Notes under the pieces: model-generated | Told to the model about the DNA's origin: nothing | What the model saw: only the letters and a program-made list of their open reading frames with translations | Databases searched by the model: none | Part shown: one piece after another, positions 43,717 to 52,987 of the stretch | Layout: each line of letters begins with the position of its first letter | Position numbering within the stretch: position 1 is the first letter of the stretch | Assembly (NCBI GenBank): GCA_938003835.1 | Contig: CALKXJ010000002.1 | Coordinates: 1-64,000, forward strand | Direction of reading: 5' to 3' | DNA from: an uncultured Bryobacteraceae bacterium | GTDB taxonomy: Bacteria; Acidobacteriota; Terriglobia; Bryobacterales; Bryobacteraceae | Length of the DNA: 64,000 nt | Program-made: the position numbers and the translations under genes

Positions 43717-44331
43717 TCAGTCAACTTCACCCCGCTTCCGGGGCGTTCGCTGCGCCCCGTACAAGTCTTTCAACAGCTCGCGCAATTTGCTCAATGCGCG
43801 GGCCATATGGGCCTTCACCGTGCCGACGTCGAGCCCGAGGATCTCGGCGATCTCCTCCAGGCGCCGGTCCTCGTAATGCTTGAGCAAGAACACGGCGCGC
43901 TGCCGCGGCGAGAGCTGGCGGAGCGCCTCAGCCAGCCGCGCCTCGATCTGGCGCGCAAAGAGCCGGTCCTCAGGCGACGGCGCCCTGGAAGGGGCCATTG
44001 CCAGGATGAGCTCTTCGTCCTCCGCGCTCGGCCTCCGCTTCCAGAACTTCCAGGCCCGTGATCGCAACCGGTCCAGGCAGGTGTTCACGGCGATCCGCGT
44101 CAGCCACTTCGCCCGGTCTCCCACCGGTGGCGCCCCGGCGTTCCGCAACGCCCGATACGCCTTCAGGAACGAGTCCTGCGCGGCGCTATCGGCTTCGTCC
44201 CGGTCCTCCAGCAGCCGGTAGCAGAGGTTGAAGATGCGCCGCTGTTCCAAGAGCATCCAGTGGTCGAACTCTTCCGCGCGTGCCACCTCGCCCGCACCCG
44301 CCGCCCATTCGCCGGCCACGGCGCCCATCAC
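43717..44331 (-). CDS. ECF-type RNA polymerase sigma factor
   Basis: A 204-residue sigma factor. Region 2 spans about 25-95 (RRIFNLCYRLLEDRDEADSAAQDSFLKAYRAL) and region 4 about 130-190 (LSPRQRAVFLLKHYEDRRLEEIAEILGLDVGTVKAHMARALSKLREL), a RpoE-like layout without region 3. The first codon is one of two adjacent ATGs. It directs polymerase to a stress or envelope regulon. It lies only 12 nt downstream of the PqaA-like hydrolase gene, so the hydrolase genes may belong to the same transcript. Confidence 0.92.
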   Translation of the reverse strand: MMGAVAGEWAAGAGEVARAEEFDHWMLLEQRRIFNLCYRLLEDRDEADSAAQDSFLKAYRALRNAGAPPVGDRAKWLTRIAVNTCLDRLRSRAWKFWKRRPSAEDEELILAMAPSRAPSPEDRLFARQIEARLAEALRQLSPRQRAVFLLKHYEDRRLEEIAEILGLDVGTVKAHMARALSKLRELLKDLYGAQRTPRKRGEVD

Positions 44332-44343
44332 TTTGACAGACGC

Positions 44344-45774
44344 TCACCGCCCGAAAGAGTTTACACCGCCGGGCTGCCACCGGATGGGAGGTTTGCGGCG
44401 GGGCTTGGGAGGCGGATGCGGCAGAGTGTCCGGGACCACGCGGACCGGAGTGGTCAACTTGAGCGGGTAGCGGCCACCGGTCGGGAATGTGAGCTCCAGC
44501 AAGTACGCCGTCCAGCCCTTGGGCGGCGCCTGAACCAGGGCCCGGTAAACGCCGCCGCCCTCGTCCTCCACCGGCGAGCTCTTGAACCCAGGACCGATGC
44601 GGTCCAGGCGGAAATCCCGCGCCGCAGGGTTGGTCGCCTGCCAGAGGGTGACCGCCTGCGGTTTATCCTCGGTCTTGACCACGATGCCGCCCTCGGGCGG
44701 CAGAGTCCAGGAGAAACGCGGCCGCGGCCGCTCACGAATGATCGCCTCGAAGAAGGCGACCAGGGTCTCGGCGGCGTCCGAGCCGCGCAGGGAATGATCG
44801 GCGTTGGGGACGTAGCGCAGGTATTTCTCGCCCGGCAGGTCGTCGAAGTAGAACTGGGAGGAGTCCGGCAGGAAAAACTGGTCGCCCGTGGCGTTGACGA
44901 TCAGCTTGGGCATGGTGAAGCGCTCGCGGTATTCGTACGGCTCCACCTCGCGGAGCAGCGCCCGGAACTGGGGCGTGCCCATCCAGTTCATGATTCCCAT
45001 CTGTTCGTAGTCGGCGATGGCCGGCGCCCAGAAGCCGTAGGCGCGCCAGTGGTGGATCATCGAGGGCTCCAGGTTCAGCAGGTCGATGACGAAGGGCACA
45101 ATCGCCACCACGCGTTTGTCCACCGCCGCCGTGGTCCAGGTGGTCCAGCCACGCTTGGAGCCTCCGCAGACGACGAACCGGTCCACCGTGAGCCCGCCGC
45201 CCGCCTCGCTTTTGAGAAACTCCGTCACCGTGTCCATGGCGCGCACTGCGGCCTTGGTCATGGGCAGGCGGGGTAACCACCTGGCCTCCCCGGTGCGGAG
45301 GAACTTGTCCCAGGCGTAGGCGATGAGGGAATCCTCGCTGCGGGGACGGCGCTCGCCATGAAAGAGAAGCGGCTGATTGGGAACCATCCGGAGTTCGGCG
45401 GCGACGGCGCCCGTGTTCCTGGCGATCCGCACCAGCATCGGGTCGGCGGCCACCGGCGCGGCATCGCCATTCTTGCCTCCGCCGATGAAGAGAAGCCCGA
45501 TCGAGCTGGTCAGCTTCCGGGGAACGACGATTACCAGCCAGTGCCTCCATTCCGGCCGGTCGACCTCTTTCCGGGTGAGCCAGGTCTGCGACGTCATCTC
45601 GAGCACATGCGTCGTCTCGTCGAGGCTCGGATAACTCCGGACGAGGCTGATGCGATAGGCGGGATCCGGCTCGGCAACGTAGCGGTCAAGCGCCCTTTCG
45701 GCAGCGAGCGCGGGCGCGGCCGGAAGCGTCCAGGCCGCCAGCAGTACAGCGAGGCAACTCAAGCGATGCTTCAT
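44344..45774 (-). CDS. PqaA-like secreted alpha/beta-hydrolase (paralogue 1)
   Basis: A 476-residue protein with a signal peptide (about 1-24). It begins ALDRYVAEPDPAYR and has the nucleophile elbow VVCGGSKRGWTTW, IVPFVIDLLNLEPSM, LIVNATGDQFFLPDSS with the likely acid, and YVPNADHSL with the catalytic His. This pattern is the PhoPQ-activated pathogenicity-related (PqaA/AprA) family. Family members are membrane-associated or secreted proteins of unclear enzymatic role. It overlaps paralogue 2 by 4 nt and ends with a Pro-rich tail. Confidence 0.87.
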   Translation of the reverse strand: MKHRLSCLAVLLAAWTLPAAPALAAERALDRYVAEPDPAYRISLVRSYPSLDETTHVLEMTSQTWLTRKEVDRPEWRHWLVIVVPRKLTSSIGLLFIGGGKNGDAAPVAADPMLVRIARNTGAVAAELRMVPNQPLLFHGERRPRSEDSLIAYAWDKFLRTGEARWLPRLPMTKAAVRAMDTVTEFLKSEAGGGLTVDRFVVCGGSKRGWTTWTTAAVDKRVVAIVPFVIDLLNLEPSMIHHWRAYGFWAPAIADYEQMGIMNWMGTPQFRALLREVEPYEYRERFTMPKLIVNATGDQFFLPDSSQFYFDDLPGEKYLRYVPNADHSLRGSDAAETLVAFFEAIIRERPRPRFSWTLPPEGGIVVKTEDKPQAVTLWQATNPAARDFRLDRIGPGFKSSPVEDEGGGVYRALVQAPPKGWTAYLLELTFPTGGRYPLKLTTPVRVVPDTLPHPPPKPRRKPPIRWQPGGVNSFGR

Positions 45775-47849
45775 TGGAAATTCACCGTTACGATATTCGC
45801 GGCTTTCCCGCGAAGCGTGAACTCGATGGGGACCTCGCCCCGGCCGGCCAGCGCGCGAGGCAGGGGGCCCAGATTGACCTGGTCGAGCCCGGGAAATTGG
45901 GGCTGGGCCACCGGGCCGGCCACGGGGACCGCGAGGCCGCCGACCCAGGCTGAGGCCTCGCCCGGCGCACGGCGCAAGCCGGTGCCGAACAGGGAGAGGT
46001 ACACCTGGTCGCCCGGCTCCCCGAGGCTCGTGGGCGCCGGCCGGCGCCTGCCCGGAGGCGCGTTCGCGTCGAAGATCTCACGAATGATCTGGCGCCCGTC
46101 CGGCTTGACCGTCACGGAAAGCGCGGCCGCGACCCCCGCGCCGTCGCCGTTGGCGCTGAAGAAGGCCGGCGCGACGTCTTCGACCAGCAGGGCGCCCGCG
46201 GCCACCTCCTGCCCGTGGCGGCGCAGCGCCACCCGCGCAAGTCCCGGCGCCACCTCTCGAGGCAGCACGAAATTCACCTGGGCGGGCGAAACGAAGGAAA
46301 GCGAACCTTTTCCCACCAGGTCGCGCGAATCGCGGATATGCACCTCGACGCCGCCCAGCTCGGCGGGCAGCGGCGGGACAGCCACCAAGGCAGCGGCAGC
46401 CAGTCCGCTGCCGTAGAGGCTCACGATTCCCTCCGGCGCGGTCAGTGGCACGTCCGTGGCCGCCGAGAAAGCCGCCAGAGGCGCCGGGAACGGCATCGTC
46501 TCGGGAATCACGCGGACCGGCGTAGTCAACTTGAGCATGAAAGCGCCGACGGAATAGGAGAGCTCGACAAAGAAGGCGGTCCAGCCCTGCGCGGGCGGCG
46601 ACGGGCGTGCCTCGAAGCTTCCGCCGGGGCCCGCCTCGAGCGGGCTGCTTGTCCACGTGCGGCCGATGGTCACCACCCGGAAATCGCGCGCCGAAGGGTT
46701 CGTCGCCTGCCAGAGTTTCACCTCCGAGGGCCGATCCTGGGCGCGGACCACGATTGCCCCGCCAGGCGCGAACTCCCACCAGAAGCGCGGGCGCGGAACG
46801 CCGGCGAGGATCATCTGCGAATAAGCCAGGATCGACGCCAGCACATCGCTTTCCTCCAGGCTGTGGCTCGAGTTGGGGACGTAGCGCAAATACTTCTCGC
46901 CCGGCAGCTCGTCGAAGTAGAACCGGGAGGAGTCCGGCAGGAAGAATTGATCGCCTGAGGCGTTGACGATGTACTTGGAGAGCGCCAGCCGGTCCCGATA
47001 GGAAAACGGATCGATCAGGCGGAGCAGCGCCTGCTGGCGGCGGGAGCCGAGCCAGGCCATGACGCCTAGTTCCTCGTAGTCGGAGACGGCGGGCGCCCAG
47101 AAGCCGTAGGCCTGCCGGTGGTGCCGGAACGAGGCCTCGACGTTAAGCACATCGATGACCAGAGGGACGGCGGCCACGACGCGGCGATCGACGGCGGCTG
47201 CAAGCCAGGCCACCCAGCCCCGCTTGGACGCCCCGGAGACGATGAATTTGTCGATGGTGAGGCCCCCGCCTTCCTGAGTCCTGAGGAAGGCCGAGACGGT
47301 GTCCATGGCGCGCACGGCGGCTTTCGTCATGGGAAGTTGCAGTGGCCAGCGCTCGTCGCCGCCCCGCAGGAACTGATCCCAGGTGTAAGCCACCAGAGCA
47401 TCCTCGCTCCGCGGGCGAGTCTCGTCGCGGAACAGGAGGGGCTGGTTGGGCACCGCCTGAATCTCGGCCACCACGGTCTGGCTCGCCACGGCGGCAAGGC
47501 CCAACGCGAGGTCCGCCCCGGCGGGCTGCGGCTCGTCGGTCGAACCGCCGGCTACGAGCAGGAACGCGGTCGAAAAGCGGACCGAGGCCGGGACGACGAT
47601 CCGCAGCCAGTGGCGCCAGACGGGCCGGTCGACCTCCGCCTCCGAGCGCCAGCGCTGCGAGGTCATCTCGAGCACATAGGTTCGAAAGCCGAGCGCGGGG
47701 ACGGGAATCGTGGCCACCAGGCGCCAGCAATAGGCCGGATCCGGCTCGGCGACGTAGCGGTCGAGCTCGGTCTCGGAGGCGGCCGCCGGCCAAACGGCGA
47801 GCAAGAGCGCCGCCAGCGTGCCGATCCGTCGTGTGCGCTTCGGGACCAT
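45771..47849 (-). CDS. PqaA-like hydrolase fused to Solibacter-type C-terminal domain (paralogue 2)
   Basis: A 692-residue protein with a signal peptide (about 1-24). Residues 25-455 are a full PqaA-like hydrolase (ELDRYVAEPDPAYC, VSGASKRGWVAW, IVNASGDQFFLPDSS, YVPNSSHSLEE) paralogous to the neighbour. The remaining 230 residues (from about VPLTAPEGIVSLYGSGL, then SFVSPAQVNFVLP and DQVNLGPLPRALAG) match the TIGR03437 Solibacter domain. The domain is likely a surface or glycan-binding module. The first base lies directly next to the M28 peptidase stop, so the genes are co-transcribed. The tandem pair with only one copy fused suggests domain gain after duplication. Confidence 0.87.
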   Translation of the reverse strand: MVPKRTRRIGTLAALLLAVWPAAASETELDRYVAEPDPAYCWRLVATIPVPALGFRTYVLEMTSQRWRSEAEVDRPVWRHWLRIVVPASVRFSTAFLLVAGGSTDEPQPAGADLALGLAAVASQTVVAEIQAVPNQPLLFRDETRPRSEDALVAYTWDQFLRGGDERWPLQLPMTKAAVRAMDTVSAFLRTQEGGGLTIDKFIVSGASKRGWVAWLAAAVDRRVVAAVPLVIDVLNVEASFRHHRQAYGFWAPAVSDYEELGVMAWLGSRRQQALLRLIDPFSYRDRLALSKYIVNASGDQFFLPDSSRFYFDELPGEKYLRYVPNSSHSLEESDVLASILAYSQMILAGVPRPRFWWEFAPGGAIVVRAQDRPSEVKLWQATNPSARDFRVVTIGRTWTSSPLEAGPGGSFEARPSPPAQGWTAFFVELSYSVGAFMLKLTTPVRVIPETMPFPAPLAAFSAATDVPLTAPEGIVSLYGSGLAAAALVAVPPLPAELGGVEVHIRDSRDLVGKGSLSFVSPAQVNFVLPREVAPGLARVALRRHGQEVAAGALLVEDVAPAFFSANGDGAGVAAALSVTVKPDGRQIIREIFDANAPPGRRRPAPTSLGEPGDQVYLSLFGTGLRRAPGEASAWVGGLAVPVAGPVAQPQFPGLDQVNLGPLPRALAGRGEVPIEFTLRGKAANIVTVNFQ

Positions 47850-49433
47850 TTAGTGCTCCGGAGGCTTCTGTTCCGCCTTGGGCTTTGGCTTCGGTTTCGG
47901 CAACGGCTTCCGGGGAAGCATTTCCGGCCGCGTCGCGGCGTGATAGACGAAGGAGGCCATGATCGCGGCGGCCTGCATCAGGTCGCCCGCCTGCACGTTG
48001 TCGTAGACATCGAGATTCGAGTGGTGCGTCCGCGTGCCGTATTCGATCGGGTCCTGGATGAACTGGAAGCCGGGTAGGCCCACGGCGTCGAAGGAGAGGT
48101 GGTCGGTGCCCGTGGTGTTGCGTATGGTGACGGTCGTCGCGCCCAGGTCGCGGAACGGCTCGAGCCAGGCCTCAAAGATGGGCCGCACCATGTCGTTGCC
48201 TTGCAGATAGATGCCGCGAATCCGCCCGGTGCCGTTGTCGAGGTTGAAGTAGGCGGACAGGCGCGCGTGCTCCGGCTTGAGCTCCATCGTCTCCGGATCC
48301 GCGAAGTGCTGCTTGACATAGGCCTTCGAACCCAGCAAGCCCTGCTCTTCCCCGGCCCAAAGCGCCAGCCGGACCGTGCGGTCCATCGGGAGGTTCAGCG
48401 CCTTCAAGATCCGCACCGCCTCGATCACCACGGCGCAGCCGGCGGCATTGTCGGTGGCGCCGGTGCCGCCGTGCCAGGAGTCCAGATGCGCCCCCAGCAT
48501 CACGATCTCGTCCTTCTTCGCCCGGCCGGGAATCTCGGCGATGACGTTCATCGACTCGAGCGTCTCGTCGTGAAACCGGGCCTCGACCTCAAGCTCCAGC
48601 CGCACCGGCACCTTCTTTTCGAGCAGGCGCACGATGCGATTGTAATGAACCGGCACCAGCGCGATCATGGGCGGCGGCACCGGCTCTTTCGGATCTTCGC
48701 TGCCGCCTTTGGAGGCGAAGATCATATTCGCGTCGTTGCGGAAGCCGGCGGTGAGCACGGCCAGGGCGCCCTCGTCCCGGAGGAACTGGTTGCGCCGGGA
48801 GACGAAACGACGTCGCTTGTCCTGCTCCTCGTCATTGCCGGGCTTGCGCGGCTGCGGCATTTCGGCCAGCGCCCGCTCGGCCAGCTCTGACTCCGAGAGC
48901 CGTTTCGCCAGCGGCTCCGTGCTTAGGCGCGCTGGCGGCGCCTCGTCGATGAGGACGATCTTGCCCCCGAGCTTGCCCTGGTGTTTCTCAAAATCCTCTT
49001 CCGACTTGAGTACCGCCAGAACCGGCTCGCCCGTGATGCGGCCTCCGGTCGAAGGGCTCCAGGCCAGCGGGAAGCCGATGAGGGGCGCGTAAGAGGGCTC
49101 GAGCAGGTGCGCGGCGAAACGCGAATAGGACCAGCCACGCCCGAACGGTCCCCAGGGCTCCAGGCGCGCGCCCGTCAGGCCATAAGCTTTCAGGCGCTCG
49201 ACAGCCCATTCGGCGGCGGCGCGGTACTGAGGCGAACCGGTGACGCGCGGGCCGATGACGTCGGTGAGATAAAACAGGTGGTCCATCACCTGGGAGTTGT
49301 CGAAGGCTTCCGCCTTGATGCGGTGCACCACGGCGAGATCAGCCTTATCGGCGGCGGCCGCGGCGGCGGCCAGGAGCAGGCACGCAACGAGGGCCTGCGG
49401 TTTCACGGCTCGGCAAGCGGGCAAGATCGGCAT
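47850..49433 (-). CDS. Secreted M28-family zinc aminopeptidase with PA-like insert
   Basis: A 527-residue secreted protein. The M28 metal ligands are visible: LGAHLDSWHGG, GATDNAAGCAVV, LWAGEEQGLLGS (catalytic Glu plus ligand Glu), FNLDNGTG, and a final His in GTRTHHSNLDVYD. A PA-like insert lies at about 100-290 (GKIVLIDEAPP). The C-terminus is a Lys-Pro repeat tail (PKPKPKPKAEQ). It should cleave N-terminal residues from peptides in the periplasm or outside. Start separated by only 21 bp from the divergent DtxR/MntR-type gene. Confidence 0.9.
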   Translation of the reverse strand: MPILPACRAVKPQALVACLLLAAAAAAADKADLAVVHRIKAEAFDNSQVMDHLFYLTDVIGPRVTGSPQYRAAAEWAVERLKAYGLTGARLEPWGPFGRGWSYSRFAAHLLEPSYAPLIGFPLAWSPSTGGRITGEPVLAVLKSEEDFEKHQGKLGGKIVLIDEAPPARLSTEPLAKRLSESELAERALAEMPQPRKPGNDEEQDKRRRFVSRRNQFLRDEGALAVLTAGFRNDANMIFASKGGSEDPKEPVPPPMIALVPVHYNRIVRLLEKKVPVRLELEVEARFHDETLESMNVIAEIPGRAKKDEIVMLGAHLDSWHGGTGATDNAAGCAVVIEAVRILKALNLPMDRTVRLALWAGEEQGLLGSKAYVKQHFADPETMELKPEHARLSAYFNLDNGTGRIRGIYLQGNDMVRPIFEAWLEPFRDLGATTVTIRNTTGTDHLSFDAVGLPGFQFIQDPIEYGTRTHHSNLDVYDNVQAGDLMQAAAIMASFVYHAATRPEMLPRKPLPKPKPKPKAEQKPPEH

Positions 49434-49439
49434 TTTCGT

Positions 49440-49445
49440 TACAAT
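49440..49445 (+). promoter_or_regulatory. -10 element of the DtxR/MntR-type gene
   Basis: TACAAT (five of six consensus bases) ends 9 nt before the GTG start at 49455. With no visible -35 box, transcription would start almost at the coding region. Confidence 0.45.
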
Positions 49446-49454
49446 TTGAGGCGC

Positions 49455-50141
49455 GTGAGGATCACGACCTCAAAGGAGAATTATCTCAAGGCGATCCTCG
49501 AGGCTGAAGCCGAAGGCGAGACGGTGATCGCCGCCACGCTCGCCCGCTGGTTGCGCGTCTCGCCCCCGGCGGTGGCGATGGCGGTGCGCCGACTACAGCG
49601 AGACGGCCTGATCACGGTCCGCAAGACTGGGGAGATCGGCCTCACGCCGGCCGGCCGCGACATCGCCACCCGCCTCTTCGCGCGTCATCAACTAATCGAG
49701 CGGATGCTGGCGGAGATCTTCGGGATGGAGTGGTTCCGGGTGCACGATGAAGCCGAGCAGCTCGAGCACGCCGTCTCGGAAGATTTCGAGCGGCTGCTGG
49801 TGGAGAAACTGGGCCCGGGCGGACGCTCGCCGCTCGGCGGCCGCACGGGGCTGATCTCGGCGCAGGAGCGCCGGCAGCGTGGCTGGCGTCCGCTGTCCGA
49901 GGTAAGCGGAGAGACGCCGGTGGAGGTCCAGACGATTTTCGACCGGGACCGCGCCCTGCTCGAGTATCTCGACCGGCTCGAGATCCGCCCGGGTGCCGCG
50001 CTCGAGGTCACGGCCCGGAACGTCGATCAGACCATCACGTTGCGCGTGCGGGGAAAAGTGGTGCAACTCGGCCTGGCCGCGGCGGGCAAGATCTGGGTGC
50101 GGCCGCAGGCGCTCGTCTCGCCGGCGGGCATACGCCAGTGA
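49455..50141 (+). CDS. DtxR/MntR-family metal-dependent regulator
   Basis: I favour the GTG at 49455 (RITTSKENYLKAILEAEAEG), 228 residues; an in-frame TTG at 49446 is possible. An N-terminal winged helix (about 5-65, AATLARWLRVSPPAVAMAVRRLQRDGLI) is followed by the dimerisation helices (ARHQLIERMLAEIFGMEWFRVHDEAEQLEHAVSEDF), which carry the His/Glu metal ligands, and then by a FeoA/SH3-like C-domain (about 150-228). It likely represses manganese or iron uptake when metal is bound. It is divergent from the M28 peptidase with only 21 bp between the two starts, so binding here could affect both. Confidence 0.85.
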   Translation: MRITTSKENYLKAILEAEAEGETVIAATLARWLRVSPPAVAMAVRRLQRDGLITVRKTGEIGLTPAGRDIATRLFARHQLIERMLAEIFGMEWFRVHDEAEQLEHAVSEDFERLLVEKLGPGGRSPLGGRTGLISAQERRQRGWRPLSEVSGETPVEVQTIFDRDRALLEYLDRLEIRPGAALEVTARNVDQTITLRVRGKVVQLGLAAAGKIWVRPQALVSPAGIRQ

Positions 50142-50148
50142 GGAATCC

Positions 50149-51078
50149 TCAGAGAAGCTTGCGGAAGTATTCGATCGTCCTGGCCAGCCCCTCCTCGAGC
50201 GACACCCTTGGCGCCCAGCCCATCAGGCGCCGCGCCTTGGAGATATCCGGGCAGCGCCGGCGCGGATCGTCCTCGGGCAGCGGCCGGTGTTCGATGGGCG
50301 AGGAGCTGCCCGTCAGGCGCAGCACCAGCCGGGCGAAGTCGATGACGGTGATCTCCACCGGATTACCGAGATTCACCGGGTAGCGCTCCTCGGTGTCGAG
50401 CAGGCGGCGAATCCCCTCGACGAGATCGTCGACATAGCAGAGGCTGCGCGTCTGAAGCCCGTCGCCGTTGACGGTGAGCGGTTCCCCGCGCAGCGCCTGC
50501 ATGATGAAGGCGGGCACCATCCGGCCGTCCGCGGCGTGCATGCGCGGCCCGTAAGTGTTGAAGATGCGCACGATGTGGGTCTTCAGGCCATACTCGCGGT
50601 GGTAGGCCATGGTGAGCGCCTCGGCGAAGCGTTTGCTCTCGTCGTAGCAGGATCTCGGACCGACCGGGTTGACGTTGCCCCAGTAGGTCTCCTTCTGGGG
50701 ATGCTCGAGCGGGTCGCCGTAGCACTCCGAGGTGGAGGCAAGCAGGAAACGCGCGGCGTGCCGGCGCGCCAGCTCGAGCAGATTCCGCGTGCCGTCCGAG
50801 CCGGCGCGTAGCGTGGCGATCGGGCGCTCGAGATAGTGGACGGGACTGGCGGGCGAGGCCAGATGCAGCACAAATTCGACCGGGCGGTCGATCTCCACCG
50901 GCTCGGTGACATCGGCCAGCAGGAAGCGAAACCGTTCGTGACCCTCCAGATGAGCCAGATTGGCGCGGGAGCCGGTGACGAGATTGTCGAGTCCCGTCAC
51001 CGAGTGCCCTTCGGCCAGCAGCCGGTCACACAGGTGGGAGCCGATGAAGCCCGCCGCCCCGGAGATTACAAGGTGCAA
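50149..51078 (-). CDS. UDP-glucuronate decarboxylase (UDP-xylose synthase)
   Basis: A 309-residue extended SDR with [12 protein letters not shown], the catalytic Thr/Ser and Glu of STSECYGDP, and [11 protein letters not shown] carrying the YxxxK motif. [19 protein letters not shown] is typical of UXS enzymes. It converts UDP-glucuronate to UDP-xylose, used for cell-surface polysaccharide. TAGAAT (minus strand, 51100-51105) is a likely -10 box. It converges with the DtxR/MntR-type gene, only 7 bp separating the ends. UDP-glucose dehydrogenase is not in this window. Confidence 0.93.
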   Translation of the reverse strand: MHLVISGAAGFIGSHLCDRLLAEGHSVTGLDNLVTGSRANLAHLEGHERFRFLLADVTEPVEIDRPVEFVLHLASPASPVHYLERPIATLRAGSDGTRNLLELARRHAARFLLASTSECYGDPLEHPQKETYWGNVNPVGPRSCYDESKRFAEALTMAYHREYGLKTHIVRIFNTYGPRMHAADGRMVPAFIMQALRGEPLTVNGDGLQTRSLCYVDDLVEGIRRLLDTEERYPVNLGNPVEITVIDFARLVLRLTGSSSPIEHRPLPEDDPRRRCPDISKARRLMGWAPRVSLEEGLARTIEYFRKLL

Positions 51079-51127
51079 GCGCCCACCTCCACGCGGTCCA
51101 TTCTAGCGGAGCCGGCGCTTCCGACAG

Positions 51128-51136
51128 TGTTACATT
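51128..51136 (+). promoter_or_regulatory. Extended -10 promoter of the EtfD-like gene
   Basis: TGT-TACATT is an extended -10 element 16 nt upstream of the ATG at 51152. There is no clear -35 box. The leader would be under 10 nt and I see no ribosome site. Confidence 0.5.
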
Positions 51137-51151
51137 CGTGGTTCTACCGCG

Positions 51152-52981
51152 ATGAGCGAGCCGACGGGGGTCGAACAGCTTCTGCTGGCGCTGCTGCTGG
51201 CGAGTTCGGTAGCGCTGACCGCGATGCCCCTGAGGCGCATCATCGGCAACATCGTGCGGTCGCGCCCGGACGCCGGGTTCCGCCTGCGCCCGCTCACGCC
51301 CCGCCTTCGCCGCTTTCTCCTGGAGGTCCTGCTTCAGAGCAAGGTCATCCGCGAGCGGCCGGCGGCGGGCCTGGCGCACGCCGTGGTCTTCTGGGGATTC
51401 TGCGCCTTCGCGCTCGCGACGCTGGACCATCTGGCCCGCGGCTTCAGCGCTGAACTCGTAAGCCGCGAGAGCACGTTCGGTAGAGCCTACTTCGCCGCGG
51501 TTGCCCTCTTCGCCGCCGCCGTGGCCTGCGCCATCACGGGCCTGGCCGTCCGGCGGTTCCTCGTGCGGCCGAAGTGGCTGGGACCGCTATCGCTCGAATC
51601 GGGCCTGATCGCCGGGCTCATCCTGGCGCTGATGCTGACGTATCTGGCCGAATACCTGGGCCAGGGCAACCAGCGTCTGGTGTGGTGGAGCCACACGATA
51701 GCTTTGGCGGTCTTTCTGCCTCTGATCCCCCGCAGCAAGCACCTGCATCTGGCGCTCAGTCCCATCACCGTGTTCCTGAAGCGCGAGGGCTTCGCCACGA
51801 TCCCGCCGCTCGCCGGCGAGGAGGACTTCGGTCTCGAGTCGGGCCGCGACATCACCCGCCTGGCGGCATTGTCTGCCTACACGTGCGTCGAGTGCGGCCG
51901 GTGCACCGAGCACTGCCCGGCCACGAACACGGGCAAGCGGCTCGATCCCAAGCAGATCGTGCTGGGATTCCGCCGGTTCCTGAATGAAAACGGCGCCCGC
52001 GCCGGAGCCAGCCTGCTCGGAGTCCACCTGGCGCAAGAGGCCGTCTTCCAGTGCACCACCTGCGGGGCCTGCGAGCATCAGTGCCCGGTCGGCATCCAGC
52101 ATCTCAGCCTGATCGTCGGGCTGCGGCGCGGCGCGGTCAACACCGGCAAGTGGGAGGACGAGCACGGCACGCGGCTGATGCTCAATCTCGAGCGCCACGG
52201 CAACCCGCTCGGGCTGCCTTCCACGGAGCGCGAAAAGTTCATCACCGCCCGAGGCCTGCCCCTGTATGACGGCTCCCAGCAATACTGCCTGTGGCTTGGC
52301 TGCATGGGCGCCTACGACCCCCAGGGCCGCGCCGCCATCGGCGCCCTCGCCGAGGTTCTCGACCGTTTCGGGATCTCCTTCGGCGTGCTTCGCCGCGAAC
52401 GTTGCAGCGGCGATGCCGCGCGGCGTCTCGGCAACGACCTTGTCTTTGAAGAACTCGTCCAATTCAACCTGGCGGAGATCGACAAAGCGGGAGTCAAGCG
52501 GCTGCTTTCGATCTGCCCGCACTGCGTCCGGACGATCAGCGAGGATTGGCGCCAGGTGGGGGAAGCCCCTCCCATCGAACACCATTCCGAGCTGCTGGCC
52601 CGTCTGGCCGGCGGGCTCCAACGGCAGGAGGGCGGCCGCCGGGTGGTCTTCCACGATCCCTGCTACCTCGGCCGCTACCGGCGAAGCTATGAGCAGCCCC
52701 GGCGCGTTGCGGCTCTGGCCGGACCGCTTGCCGAGTCGCGCCGCACGCGCGGGCGCTCCTTCTGCTGCGGCGCCGGAGGGGGACTCGCCTTCCTGGGGGA
52801 AGAGAAAGGCAAGCGCATCAACCAGGAGCGCACCGAGGAGCTCCTCGCCACGGGCGCAGGGGTGATCGCCGCCGCCTGCCCCTTCTGTCAGACGATGTTC
52901 CGCGACGCGCTGGCCGCGCAGCCGAGCCCGCCTGAGCTCCTCGATATCGCTCAGATCGCCGCCGCCCGGCTGCGCGCCTGA
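51152..52981 (+). CDS. Membrane Fe-S protein, EtfD-like (ETF:quinone oxidoreductase type)
   Basis: A 609-residue fusion. The N-terminal half has about five transmembrane helices (6-30, 74-95, 110-135, 150-170, 178-192) resembling a nitrate-reductase gamma-type haem b subunit. Two [4Fe-4S] motifs follow, CVECGRCTEHCP (245-256) and CTTCGACEHQCP (301-312). Two CCG domains complete it (CLWLGCMG, CPHC, then CYLGRYR, FCCGAGGG, CPFC). This matches EtfD/HdrD-like proteins that pass electrons from ETF or similar carriers to menaquinone. No etfAB or acyl-CoA dehydrogenase genes are adjacent. Confidence 0.87.
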   Translation: MSEPTGVEQLLLALLLASSVALTAMPLRRIIGNIVRSRPDAGFRLRPLTPRLRRFLLEVLLQSKVIRERPAAGLAHAVVFWGFCAFALATLDHLARGFSAELVSRESTFGRAYFAAVALFAAAVACAITGLAVRRFLVRPKWLGPLSLESGLIAGLILALMLTYLAEYLGQGNQRLVWWSHTIALAVFLPLIPRSKHLHLALSPITVFLKREGFATIPPLAGEEDFGLESGRDITRLAALSAYTCVECGRCTEHCPATNTGKRLDPKQIVLGFRRFLNENGARAGASLLGVHLAQEAVFQCTTCGACEHQCPVGIQHLSLIVGLRRGAVNTGKWEDEHGTRLMLNLERHGNPLGLPSTEREKFITARGLPLYDGSQQYCLWLGCMGAYDPQGRAAIGALAEVLDRFGISFGVLRRERCSGDAARRLGNDLVFEELVQFNLAEIDKAGVKRLLSICPHCVRTISEDWRQVGEAPPIEHHSELLARLAGGLQRQEGGRRVVFHDPCYLGRYRRSYEQPRRVAALAGPLAESRRTRGRSFCCGAGGGLAFLGEEKGKRINQERTEELLATGAGVIAAACPFCQTMFRDALAAQPSPPELLDIAQIAAARLRA

Positions 52982-52987
52982 ACACCG

